From Myxococcales bacterium (GTDB taxonomy: Bacteria > Myxococcota_A > Polyangia > Nannocystales > Nannocystaceae), in the NCBI GenBank assembly GCA_020633335.1, contig JACKDU010000008.1, positions 186,001-250,000 of the forward strand: 64,000 bases of DNA. Direction: 5' to 3'. The notes beneath the pieces were generated by a model that worked only from the letters and a program-made list of their open reading frames with translations, had not been told where the DNA came from and ran no database searches. Numbering within the stretch: the first letter of the stretch is position 1; each line of letters starts with the position of its first letter. Position numbers and translations under genes: made by a program. This document shows, in pieces, positions 24,901-32,250 of this stretch.

Positions 24901-26040
24901 TCAGTAGCCGAGGCGAAAGCCCCAGCCGGCGGAGCGCCCCTGCTCGACCAGCGCCCGCGCGAGCGAGATCCGGCGGGTCTCGTAGACCCCGAGGGCCGCG
25001 TCGATCCGCTGGAGATCGACGAGCGCACGGATCAAGACCAGCGCGTCGTACATCGCCGCCCGCACGCCGCTGCCGGTGATCGGCGAGGTGACGTGGGCGG
25101 CGTCGCCGATCAGCACCGCGCCGGAGCGGGCGAGGCGGGGCACCGCGAGCTCGTGGACCGGGTGGAGCGCGAGGCTTCCGCGCTCGAGCGAGCGCTCGAC
25201 CACCTCCTGGATCGCCGGCGGCCAGTGGGGGTTGGCGCTCGCCTGGAGGTCCTCGAGGATCGCCGGCGAGCACTCGGCAGGGGCGATGTCCTCGCCGCGC
25301 CGACCCACGAGCTCGAGCTCGTGGCCGAGGCGGTCGGGGTGGATCCCGTAGTACCAGCCCCAGGCGAGGCGGCGCTCGCCGGGCTCGACCTCGCCCGCCG
25401 GCCCCGGCACCGGATAGGCGACGAATTGCTGGCGGGCGTGGGGGGCGACGATCAGCGCGGGGACGTCGAAGAGCCAGCCGCGCGCCTCCGGGCTCAGGGC
25501 CGCCTCGTCGAGGAGGCCGCGCCAGAGGACGTAGCCCGCGTACTCCGGCAGGAGCGGCTCGCCGACCACGCCCGCGCGGATCACCGAGCGCGCCCCGTCG
25601 GCGCCGACGACCACGTCAAAGCGCTCCTGGTGGCCATCGGCGAAGGCGAGGCGGAGCGGCTCGACCTCGTGGAGGTTGAGGCCGACGACCTCGGCCGGGG
25701 CGACGATCTTGCGGGGGGCGATCCGCTCATGGAGGAAGGCGCGGAGGAGGTGGTGGGCGGTCACCGGGATCTCGACCCGCTCGGCCTGGGTCCGGCCCTC
25801 GACCACCACGCGGCGCTCGCGGAGGCGGATGTAGGGGGGCGCGGTGTCGATGTAGCCGGTCACCGCCGCGAGGAGGTCGAGATCGATCCCGACCCCCGCG
25901 CCCCGGGGCTCGCCGCCCGGCGCCTGGCGCTCGAAGACCCGGACCTCGATGTCGAGCTGACCGAGCAGGATCGCCGTCGTCAGGCCGGCGATCGAGCCGC
26001 CGACGATCGCCACCGTCGGCTGGGGTCCTCCTGCGCTCAC
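24901..26040 (-). CDS. FAD-dependent monooxygenase
   Basis: A 379-residue flavoprotein of the UbiH/p-hydroxybenzoate-hydroxylase group. It has the dinucleotide-binding motif VAIVGGSIAGLTTAILL with the ERQAP end of beta-2 near residue 40, the VVVGADGARSVIRA motif near 150, and the ribityl-binding GDAAHVTSPITGSGVRAAMYDA near 310. The first Gly of GxGxxG is retained but the second is replaced by Ser, as in 2,6-dihydroxypyridine-type hydroxylases. Start GTG at 26040. It lies 150 bp after the selenoprotein gene; no shared promoter is evident. Likely hydroxylates an aromatic compound; substrate unknown. Confidence 0.88.
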   Translation of the reverse strand: MSAGGPQPTVAIVGGSIAGLTTAILLGQLDIEVRVFERQAPGGEPRGAGVGIDLDLLAAVTGYIDTAPPYIRLRERRVVVEGRTQAERVEIPVTAHHLLRAFLHERIAPRKIVAPAEVVGLNLHEVEPLRLAFADGHQERFDVVVGADGARSVIRAGVVGEPLLPEYAGYVLWRGLLDEAALSPEARGWLFDVPALIVAPHARQQFVAYPVPGPAGEVEPGERRLAWGWYYGIHPDRLGHELELVGRRGEDIAPAECSPAILEDLQASANPHWPPAIQEVVERSLERGSLALHPVHELAVPRLARSGAVLIGDAAHVTSPITGSGVRAAMYDALVLIRALVDLQRIDAALGVYETRRISLARALVEQGRSAGWGFRLGY

Positions 26041-26190
26041 CCGGACACGATGCGCCCCCCTCCCGGGCGCGTCCAGCCCCCGACGAAAAGCGCGGGCGAA
26101 AGCGCGCTCATGCGCGGACGGCCGCGTCCGCAGAGCGGGGCGCGGCCGTCCGGGCGCGGGCTGAGCGGGCCCGCAGGGGTCCGCCGGGGA

Positions 26191-26946
26191 TCAGCAGGGG
26201 GCGACGCAGCCGACCAGGCGATCGATGATCGCCTTCGACTCGAGGAGCGCCTCGCCGCCGGCGATCAGGCAGGGCGCCTGCTCCTTGCCGGTGAGGCGGC
26301 GGAGCTCCTCACGGGCCGCGGGATCCTCGGTGACGTTGGCGATCGGCAGGCGATCGCCGAGGTGGAGGTTGTCGACGGCGGCGAGGACCGCGGTCGAGAA
26401 GCCGCAGCGGCTCTTGACGAAGAGGCGGGCGTCGGCCGCCAGGGCCGGGGCCGCCGGATCGGCCGCGAGCTCGCCCTCGTAGGCCGCGGCGATCGCCTCG
26501 GCCTCGGCGACCAGCGCGGCCATGTCGCGCTCGCCCGCCGGCGTGACCGAGGCGGCGTAGCGGATCACCCCGTCGGCGTCGATGATCACGGTCGCCCGAT
26601 CGGTGATCCCGTGGGCCTCGAGGTAGAGCCCGAATTCGCGGGCGACCGCGCCCTTGGGGTGGAAGTCGGCGAGGAGGGGGAAGGAGACGCCGCCGAGGGA
26701 GCGGGCCCAGTTGGCGTGGCAGTAGACGCTATCGACGCTGACGCCGAGCGCCTGGACGTTGGCCGCACGGAGGCGGGGCAGCAGCGCTTCCAGCGCTGGG
26801 ATCTCGCGGCTTCACGTCGGCGTGAAGTCGAGCGGGTAGAAGACCAGCATCACGTGCTTGCGGCCGCGGAAGCTGGCGAGCTCGATCCTCCGCCCGAAGT
26901 GATCACCGAGCGTGAAATTCGGGGCGGGCGTGCCAGGACTGATCAT
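26191..26946 (-). CDS. selenocysteine-containing peroxiredoxin fused to a glutaredoxin-like domain
   Basis: A 251-codon frame interrupted only by TGA at 26812-26814, codon 45. Upstream residues read KHVMLVFYPLDFTPT and downstream ones SREIPALEALLPRL, so TGA replaces the peroxidatic Cys of the FxPxDFTPxC motif of AhpE/BCP-type peroxiredoxins. Translation continues through a complete peroxiredoxin fold (GVSVDSVYCHANWARSLGG, FPLLADFHPKGAVAREFGLY, TVIIDADG) to about residue 150. A glutaredoxin-like domain follows (FVKSRCGFSTAVL with a CGFS motif, EQAPCLIAGGEALLES). A GGAGGAGGAG ribosome binding site precedes the ATG at 26946. A SECIS-like hairpin follows the TGA. A nonsense mutation is the alternative but fits poorly. 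Confidence 0.88.
26782..26814 (-). promoter_or_regulatory. bacterial SECIS-like element with the Sec UGA
   Basis: On the mRNA, UGA is followed by 13 nt, then the stem CAGCGC, the loop UGGAA and the stem GCGCUG. The six-base-pair stem, a G among the first two loop bases and 19 nt from UGA to the loop match what is known of bacterial SECIS elements read by SelB. The codons used here (CCA, CTG, GAA, CTG) differ from the usual CCG/CTC/GAG, as expected if the RNA fold is selected. Confidence 0.75.
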
Positions 26947-26960
26947 TGTCTCCTCCTCCT

Positions 26961-26987
26961 CGCGCCCTCCGGCGCGGGGAGAAGATA
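26961..26987 (-). promoter_or_regulatory. predicted promoter and leader hairpin of the selenoprotein gene
   Basis: TATCTT (26982-26987, minus strand) is a -10 candidate. The leader then holds a 6-bp stem CGCGCC/GGCGCG with a 4-nt loop (26961-26976) before the ribosome binding site. Unlike many neighbours, this gene has a conventional leader. Confidence 0.4.
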
Positions 26988-27011
26988 GCAGCGTTGCGCG
27001 CGGAGGAGCGC

Positions 27012-28139
27012 TCAGGGGATCGGCGCGCCCGCGACCCCGACCGCGAGGCGGTAGACGTCCCCAGGGTTGCCGGCGGCGTAGATCGACGCCGCGTCCCAGC
27101 CCGGACCGCGGCCGAATTGCGCGTTGGCGACGTTGGTCGGGAAGGTCGCCAGGAGCTCGGGATCGCCGAGCGCGGCCCCCGCGTCGTCGAGCCAGATCCG
27201 GAAGAGGCGGCTCCCCATCTGATCGACGGCGTAGAGGTTGCCGCAGGCGTCGAGGGCGAGGCCGTCGGGGCGCCCGTCGATCATCGCCACGGTCGCCGGC
27301 GCGCCCGGCTGGCCGCCGCCGTCGATCGGCACCCGGGCGATCCGGCCGCTGCCGTAGTTGGTGTAGAAGAGGAGGCCGCGATCGGGGTCAAAGACCACGC
27401 CGTTGGCTGAATTCGCCTCGGGGCCGCTGACGATCTCGTCGAGGACTCCGTCGCGCCAGCGGAGCACCTTGGAGGCGGCGAAGTCGGTGATCCAGAGGTC
27501 GCCGTCGAGGTCGGGGAAGAGGCCGTTGGGGCTCTGGAGGCCGGTGATGAGGTCGCTGATCGTCCCCTCCGGGGTGATCCGCAGGACCTTGCCGGCGTTC
27601 GGGAGGGCGACCGCGAGGTCGCCGTCGGCCATGAAGCGGAGGCCGTAGGCCTTGTCGACCGGCGTCGCCAGCGGGGTCGCGGCGAGGGCCGCGTCGACGA
27701 TCACGACCGCGTCGCCGAGCTTGCCCGCGAGCCCACCCGCGCCGTCGAAGCCGACGTCCTCGGAGCCGTCGAAGGGGCTGCCGACCAGCTCCGGGGTGAA
27801 GGGGCCCGCCGGCAGCCGGTCGCAGAGCCCACCGCCCGTGGTCTCGCCGCCGCTGCTGCTGGTGTCGCCGCCCGTCGTCGTGTCCGCGCCCGTGCTCGTC
27901 GCGCCGCCGCTGCTCCCGCCGCCGCTCGAGCTCCCCGCGCCGCTGCTGCTCGCGTCGCCGCCCGTCGTCGAGCCCTCGCTCGCGCCCGTGCTCGCGGTCG
28001 CGGTCGTGGTCGAGCCCGCCGTCGCGCCGCCGTCGTCGCCGCAGGCCGCGGCGAGGAGGAGGCCGGGGGCGAGGGCGCGACGGAGGGCGCGACGGAGGAC
28101 GAGGACGAGGGCGCGGCGCGGCGTCTGGGCGCGGATCAT
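27012..28139 (-). CDS. SMP-30/NHL-type beta-propeller lipoprotein
   Basis: A 375-residue lipoprotein. An Arg/Leu-rich signal leads to lipobox LAAAC near residue 32, then a Thr/Ser/Gly linker to about residue 105. The mature domain has SMP-30/gluconolactonase-like blades: YGLRFMADGDLAVAL, LWITDFAASKVLRW, NGVVFDPDRGLLFYTN and DGLALDACGNLYAVDQ. The ATG at 28139 is preceded by TAGCGT at 7 nt. It ends 65 bp upstream of the selenoprotein gene on the same strand. A lactonase or sugar-binding role is possible but unproven. Confidence 0.82.
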   Translation of the reverse strand: MIRAQTPRRALVLVLRRALRRALAPGLLLAAACGDDGGATAGSTTTATASTGASEGSTTGGDASSSGAGSSSGGGSSGGATSTGADTTTGGDTSSSGGETTGGGLCDRLPAGPFTPELVGSPFDGSEDVGFDGAGGLAGKLGDAVVIVDAALAATPLATPVDKAYGLRFMADGDLAVALPNAGKVLRITPEGTISDLITGLQSPNGLFPDLDGDLWITDFAASKVLRWRDGVLDEIVSGPEANSANGVVFDPDRGLLFYTNYGSGRIARVPIDGGGQPGAPATVAMIDGRPDGLALDACGNLYAVDQMGSRLFRIWLDDAGAALGDPELLATFPTNVANAQFGRGPGWDAASIYAAGNPGDVYRLAVGVAGAPIP

Positions 28140-28146
28140 GGGCGCG

Positions 28147-28152
28147 ACGCTA
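28147..28152 (-). promoter_or_regulatory. predicted -10 element, leaderless start
   Basis: TAGCGT on the minus strand ends 7 nt before the ATG at 28139. Confidence 0.5.
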
Positions 28153-28247
28153 CCCGCCGCCGCCCTCCCCCTTCAAGCCCGGGCGTCCGTCGGGGCGCGC
28201 GCGGATCCGCGCCATCCGCCGCCGGGCCTCACCGGCCCGCCGTCACA

Positions 28248-28263
28248 TGACCCGAAAGACATG
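28248..28263. repeat. 16-bp direct repeat shared with the aroC 5' end
   Basis: TGACCCGAAAGACATG occurs here in the divergent intergenic region and again at 37362-37377 within the first codons of aroC. It includes the GACATG half of the TGTC palindrome family. Confidence 0.5.
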
Positions 28264-28310
28264 CTCCAATCCGCCCCCTCGCCGGGCGAGACGATCGCGC
28301 GCGCGGGCAG

Positions 28311-28316
28311 TAGACT
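28311..28316 (+). promoter_or_regulatory. predicted -10 element, leaderless start
   Basis: TAGACT ends 6 nt before the GTG at 28323. Confidence 0.5.
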
Positions 28317-28322
28317 GGGACC

Positions 28323-29036
28323 GTGCGGCGCCCCTGGTCCGTCCTCGCTCTGCTCCTCGCCCTCCCGGCCAGCGCCTGCTTCGTCGACGGCAAGAACCTG
28401 ACGAGCGGGACGACGACCGACGCCACCGGCGAGACCAGCGGCGCGTCGATCTCGTCGACCAGCGCCGCCGCCTCGAGCACCGGCGAGGGCTCGACGACCG
28501 GCGCGGGCGAGAAGAAGACGGTGATCGTCGAGATCGCCAACGGCACCAGCGACGCCCTCCAGAACCCCGGCGGACAGACCCTCGTCGACTTCAACTGGAT
28601 CACCCTCAACTCGCCGGATCACTACGGCGGCCTCCGCTTCACCCTGCCGGAGATCCCCCAGGGGGCGACGATCACCAACGCCCAGCTCCAGCTCTACATC
28701 GACGGCGCCGACACCGACTCGCCGCGCCTCGAGATCTACGGCGAGCTCTCGCCGACCCCGGCGATCTTCAGCGAGGCGCTCTTCGACATCAGCAGCCGGC
28801 CGCCGACCGGCGCCAGCGTCCTCTGGGAGGATGATGACCTCGGCATGGGCTGGACGACCTCGCCGTCGCTCACGCCGGTGCTCCAGGAGCTGGTCGACCA
28901 GGAGAATTGGCTCCCCGGCCAGTCGATCGTCCTGATCCTCGACGCGACCTTCGAGGCGGCGGATATCCCCTTCGAATTCCGGCAATCGGAGTACGTCGGC
29001 TTCGCCCCCAAGCTCGGCATCGAATACCTCGAATAG
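28323..29036 (+). CDS. DNRLRE/CBM96-like lipoprotein
   Basis: A 237-residue lipoprotein (lipobox ASAC near residue 19) with a Thr/Ser/Gly linker to about residue 62. A beta-sandwich domain follows: GLRFTLPEIPQGATITNAQLQLYIDG, VLWEDDDLGMGWTTSP, and the C-terminal QSEYVGFAPKLGIEYLE. The 'implied strands leading to LQLYI' layout is typical of DNRLRE/CBM96 modules, which bind surfaces or polysaccharide. GTG start at 28323 with a TAGACT hexamer upstream. Divergent from the SMP-30-like lipoprotein gene. Confidence 0.75.
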   Translation: MRRPWSVLALLLALPASACFVDGKNLTSGTTTDATGETSGASISSTSAAASSTGEGSTTGAGEKKTVIVEIANGTSDALQNPGGQTLVDFNWITLNSPDHYGGLRFTLPEIPQGATITNAQLQLYIDGADTDSPRLEIYGELSPTPAIFSEALFDISSRPPTGASVLWEDDDLGMGWTTSPSLTPVLQELVDQENWLPGQSIVLILDATFEAADIPFEFRQSEYVGFAPKLGIEYLE

Positions 29037-29163
29037 CTGGACCCGCGGCCGCGGACTCCCCCACTTGTGTTCAGTGGCCCAGTGCCCCCACATCTGTCGA
29101 TTCGTGCAGATGCATCGACCTCAGGCTGCAGCGAATGCGCGGAATTCGATCGCCCCTGGCCGA

Positions 29164-29192
29164 TTGCGCATTTCTGAGCCTCTTGCTAGCGT
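29164..29192 (+). promoter_or_regulatory. predicted promoter, TTGCGC-N17-TAGCGT
   Basis: A -35-like TTGCGC and a -10-like TAGCGT are separated by 17 bp. The -10 ends 8 nt before the ATG at 29201. The surrounding 29040-29200 stretch is unusually AT-rich and also contains the inverted repeat ATCTG-N10-CAGAT at 29094-29113. Confidence 0.55.
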
Positions 29193-29200
29193 GCTCACAA

Positions 29201-30820
29201 ATGCGCACGTTCGTCGCCGCACGCCACCTCTGGGCGCTCGCTTTCGGGCTCCCGCTGGCGTGCTTCGATCCGAGCTCGCTCGAGGGCTGGCCCGAATACG
29301 GCGAGGAGAGCGAGGGCTCGTCGAGCGGCGGCGCCGTGACCACCGCGGTCGGCACCGTCACCTCGGACGGCTCGACCGGCGATGAGAGCGGCGACGACGA
29401 GCCGGCGATCCCGACGCTCCCCGCCGACCTCCCGCCGGAGATCTTCGACCTCAGCGTCAGCCCCGATCTGCTCCACGTCGCCGGGCCCCTGATGATCTCG
29501 CTGGGCCACAGCGACGACGTCGAGGTGATCGAGATCAGCGAGGTCGGCGTCGGCCCGCTGGCGACCCTCGATCCCCACCAGCTCCCCTACGAGGTGCCGA
29601 TCACCGGCGCCAAGCACAACGGCGAGCACACCTTCGAGGTCGTCGTCCGCGATCACGCGGGCCTCCGCGCCAGCGCCCAGGCGAGCGCCTCCGTCGCCCT
29701 CCCGCCGACCGGCACCGCGGTCTGGAGCTGGGAGGCCGAGCTCGGCAACAGCGTCGTCCTCGGCCTCGCGCCGCTGAGCGACGGCGCCCTCCTCGCTGGC
29801 TACCTCTTCACCGAGGAGGGGCCCCGCCCGCGGGTCTCCCGGCTCAACGCCGCCGGCAAGGAGATCTGGGAGAGCGAGCCCTTCGACGGGCTCGGCTACG
29901 CGGTCGCGGTCGCGGTCCAGCCCGGCGGCGACATCGTCGCGATCGGCAACCGCTACAAGAACGATCAGCCGACCACCCAGGCGATGTGGATGCGCCGCCT
30001 CGATCCGGTCGACGGCGCGGCGGCCCCCGGCTGGGGCGCCGACGGCCTCACGGGCGAGCGCGCCCGCGCCCTGACGATCACCGCCGACGGCAGCATCATC
30101 CTCGCCGGCGAGACCCGCGGCGCCGACCTCAAGCCGCTCCACGACGCGCTCCTCTGGGGCTTCGGACCCGGCGGCGACGCCCGCTGGACCTCCGCCCTCG
30201 CGCTCGATCTCGGCCACTGCGCGAGCGAGGGCGACGACGTCGCCTTCGCGGTGGCGGCCCTGCCGAGCGGCGGCGCGGTGCTGGCTGGCGAGGTCCGCTG
30301 CGCCTGGGACCAGGACCCGAATTCGGTGACCCGCGGCGCGGTCGCCGAGGTCAACTCCCAGGGGGACCCCGTCGGCGTCTGGGTCGACCTCGAGGGGGCC
30401 GAGAGCTGGCTCCGGGGGCTGGCCTTCGCCGCCAACGGCGACGTCCTGGTCTCCGGCGCTCGCCGTCAGGAGCTCGCGGCCGACCCGCAGCCGACCGCGT
30501 GGCGGCTCCGCGGCGACCTCGAGGCCGCGCTCTGGAGCCGCGCCCTGGCGACCTCGAGCGACGACGCGATGGCGACGTCGATCGCCGTCAACCACGACGA
30601 CGAGGTCGTCGTCGCCTCGACCGTCCACGAGCAGATGCGGGTGATCAAGATCGCCCCCGACGGCCAGGGCCCGGCGCTCTGGCAGCAGCTCCTGCCCCTC
30701 GACGTCGGCCCCGATGAGGTCCACGTGATGGCCCTCGGGCGCTACGACGAGATCCACCTCGCGGGCGAGGCGACCCTGGCCGGGATCCACCGCGCCTGGG
30801 CGACCAAGCTCGCGCCCTGA
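29201..30820 (+). CDS. large beta-propeller surface lipoprotein
   Basis: A 539-residue lipoprotein (lipobox LPLAC near residue 21) with an acidic Ser/Gly/Thr linker. Residues 70-165 resemble an Ig-like domain (EIFDLSVSPDLLHVAGPL, HTFEVVVRDHAGLRASA). Residues 170-539 form delta-60-like propeller blades (GALLAGYLFTEEGPRPRVS, GDIVAIGNRY, GSIILAGETRG, EVVVASTVHEQMRVIKI). The family is common as outer-surface lipoproteins in myxobacteria; no enzymatic motif is visible. The ATG at 29201 gives a compact signal peptide and is supported by the promoter just upstream. Confidence 0.8.
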   Translation: MRTFVAARHLWALAFGLPLACFDPSSLEGWPEYGEESEGSSSGGAVTTAVGTVTSDGSTGDESGDDEPAIPTLPADLPPEIFDLSVSPDLLHVAGPLMISLGHSDDVEVIEISEVGVGPLATLDPHQLPYEVPITGAKHNGEHTFEVVVRDHAGLRASAQASASVALPPTGTAVWSWEAELGNSVVLGLAPLSDGALLAGYLFTEEGPRPRVSRLNAAGKEIWESEPFDGLGYAVAVAVQPGGDIVAIGNRYKNDQPTTQAMWMRRLDPVDGAAAPGWGADGLTGERARALTITADGSIILAGETRGADLKPLHDALLWGFGPGGDARWTSALALDLGHCASEGDDVAFAVAALPSGGAVLAGEVRCAWDQDPNSVTRGAVAEVNSQGDPVGVWVDLEGAESWLRGLAFAANGDVLVSGARRQELAADPQPTAWRLRGDLEAALWSRALATSSDDAMATSIAVNHDDEVVVASTVHEQMRVIKIAPDGQGPALWQQLLPLDVGPDEVHVMALGRYDEIHLAGEATLAGIHRAWATKLAP

Positions 30821-30871
30821 CGTCTGGCCGTTCGCGTGGGGGCGCGCTGGAGATCGACGCGCGCCCCGTCG

Positions 30872-30893
30872 TATCGTGATCCCGTGGGATCAC
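30872..30893 (+). promoter_or_regulatory. -10 element and 8-bp palindrome over the start codon of the Hint gene
   Basis: TATCGT (30872-30877) ends 6 nt before the GTG at 30884. It overlaps the perfect inverted repeat GTGATCCC-GT-GGGATCAC (30876-30893), which spans the start codon. This could be an operator or an mRNA fold that hides the start. Confidence 0.5.
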
Positions 30894-32236
30894 GCTGGTC
30901 GACGGCCGCCCTCCTCGCGCTCGCCCTCGACGCGCTCGCCGCCTGCGCCCCGCCGATCACCTGTCCTCCGGGCCATGACGCGCTCCGCCAGGAGATCGCC
31001 TGCCCGCCCTGCGGGCCCGATCAGAGCTGCGAGTGCGTACGGACCACGACCTGGACCTGCCGCCCCTCGCCCGAGCTGGCCGCCGAGCGCCGCGACGCGT
31101 CGCAGCGCGAGGCCGACGAGCGCCTCGCCCGCGAGCGTGAGGCCGCCCGCGCCGACGCCCTCGCGGCCGCCCGCCAGGAGCTCCTCGAGCGCAACGCCGC
31201 CCGCTTCATGGAGGCGCTGGAGCGCCAGCGGCGGGGCGAGGCCGATCCCCGCTGCGGCGCCGACGGCTACCTCGTGCTCCGTGAGGAGGGGGTGAACGCG
31301 ACCGGCGACGGGCTCGTCACCGGCGAGGTCTGCCAGGAGCTGCCGCGGCCGGCCGCCGCGATCGCCCGGGATCCCGAGCACGCGGGCGAGGAGGAGCCGA
31401 AGGACCCGAAGGCACCGAAGGACCCGAAGGACCGGGGCGCCGGCGCCGACCAGGCCCCGCCGCCCGCCGCCGATCTCGAGGCCGCGCTGGCGGCCGCGCG
31501 CGCGCTCTGCAAGCGGGCGAAGCCGGCGCGCTGCGACAAGGAGGCCCGCGAGGGCCACTACGCCTGCCGGCGCGACGACGCCTCGCTCCCCGATCACGGC
31601 GCCGCCTTCACCTGCGACGAGCTGACGCCGCCGCCGCCCGGCTGCACCACCGAGTGGGTGCCGGCGCTCGCGGCCTGCCCGCGGCCGGGCTGCCGCGCCG
31701 GCGCCGACGAGTGCTGCCAGGAGGACGGGACGATCGTCCGCCCCTGCTACCAGACCGGCGCCCCGGGCTGCACCGCGTCGGCGACCTGCCGCGGCGCCGG
31801 CGGCTGGTGCTACCGCTGCCGCTGCCTGCCGCCGACCGCGATGATCGCCGCCCCGGACGGCGATCGGCCGATCGAGGCGCTGGCGATCGGCGACCGGATC
31901 TACACGGTCGACCGCGCGGGCCTGCCGATCGTCGCGCCGATCGTCGCCCTCCGGCGCCTCGACGTCCTCGGCGAGCACGAGGTCGTCCGCCTCACCCTCG
32001 ACGACGGCCGCGAACTCCTCGCCTCGGGCCCGCACCCTGACGCCGGCGGCCGGCCGATCGCCGCGCTCGCCGTCGGCGATCCGCTGAGCGGCGGGCGGGT
32101 GATCGAGCGCGCGCTCGTCCCCCACGGCGACGCGCCCCTCTGGGACCTCCGCCCCGCCGGCGAGACCGGCCTCTACTTCGTCGGCGGCGTCCTCCTCGGC
32201 TCGACGATCGACCCGGGCGCCCTGGACGACGAGTGA
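30884..32236 (+). CDS. Cys-rich lipoprotein with C-terminal Hint (intein-like) domain
   Basis: A 450-residue lipoprotein (lipobox LAAC near residue 21). A Cys-rich N-terminus leads into an Arg/Glu/Ala coiled coil (70-120), a Lys/Asp/Pro repeat (about 170-185) and a second Cys-rich block (about 200-320). The C-terminal 130 residues are a Hint fold: CRCLPPTAMIAAPDGDRPIE with Cys at block A, DGRELLASGPHPDA equivalent to block B, and GLYFVGGVLLGST at the end. The terminal His-Asn of active inteins is replaced, so full splicing is unlikely, but N-terminal cleavage remains possible. Start chosen at GTG 30884. Confidence 0.8.
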   Translation: MGSRWSTAALLALALDALAACAPPITCPPGHDALRQEIACPPCGPDQSCECVRTTTWTCRPSPELAAERRDASQREADERLAREREAARADALAAARQELLERNAARFMEALERQRRGEADPRCGADGYLVLREEGVNATGDGLVTGEVCQELPRPAAAIARDPEHAGEEEPKDPKAPKDPKDRGAGADQAPPPAADLEAALAAARALCKRAKPARCDKEAREGHYACRRDDASLPDHGAAFTCDELTPPPPGCTTEWVPALAACPRPGCRAGADECCQEDGTIVRPCYQTGAPGCTASATCRGAGGWCYRCRCLPPTAMIAAPDGDRPIEALAIGDRIYTVDRAGLPIVAPIVALRRLDVLGEHEVVRLTLDDGRELLASGPHPDAGGRPIAALAVGDPLSGGRVIERALVPHGDAPLWDLRPAGETGLYFVGGVLLGSTIDPGALDDE

Positions 32237-32250
32237 GTGAGCGCGGCCGC

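Noticed and set aside
26191..26946. Pseudogene or sequencing error in the peroxiredoxin
   Set aside because: The TGA sits exactly at the catalytic Cys codon, the frame is otherwise intact for 251 codons, and a suitable hairpin follows. A selenoprotein is the simpler explanation, pending a search for the Sec machinery.
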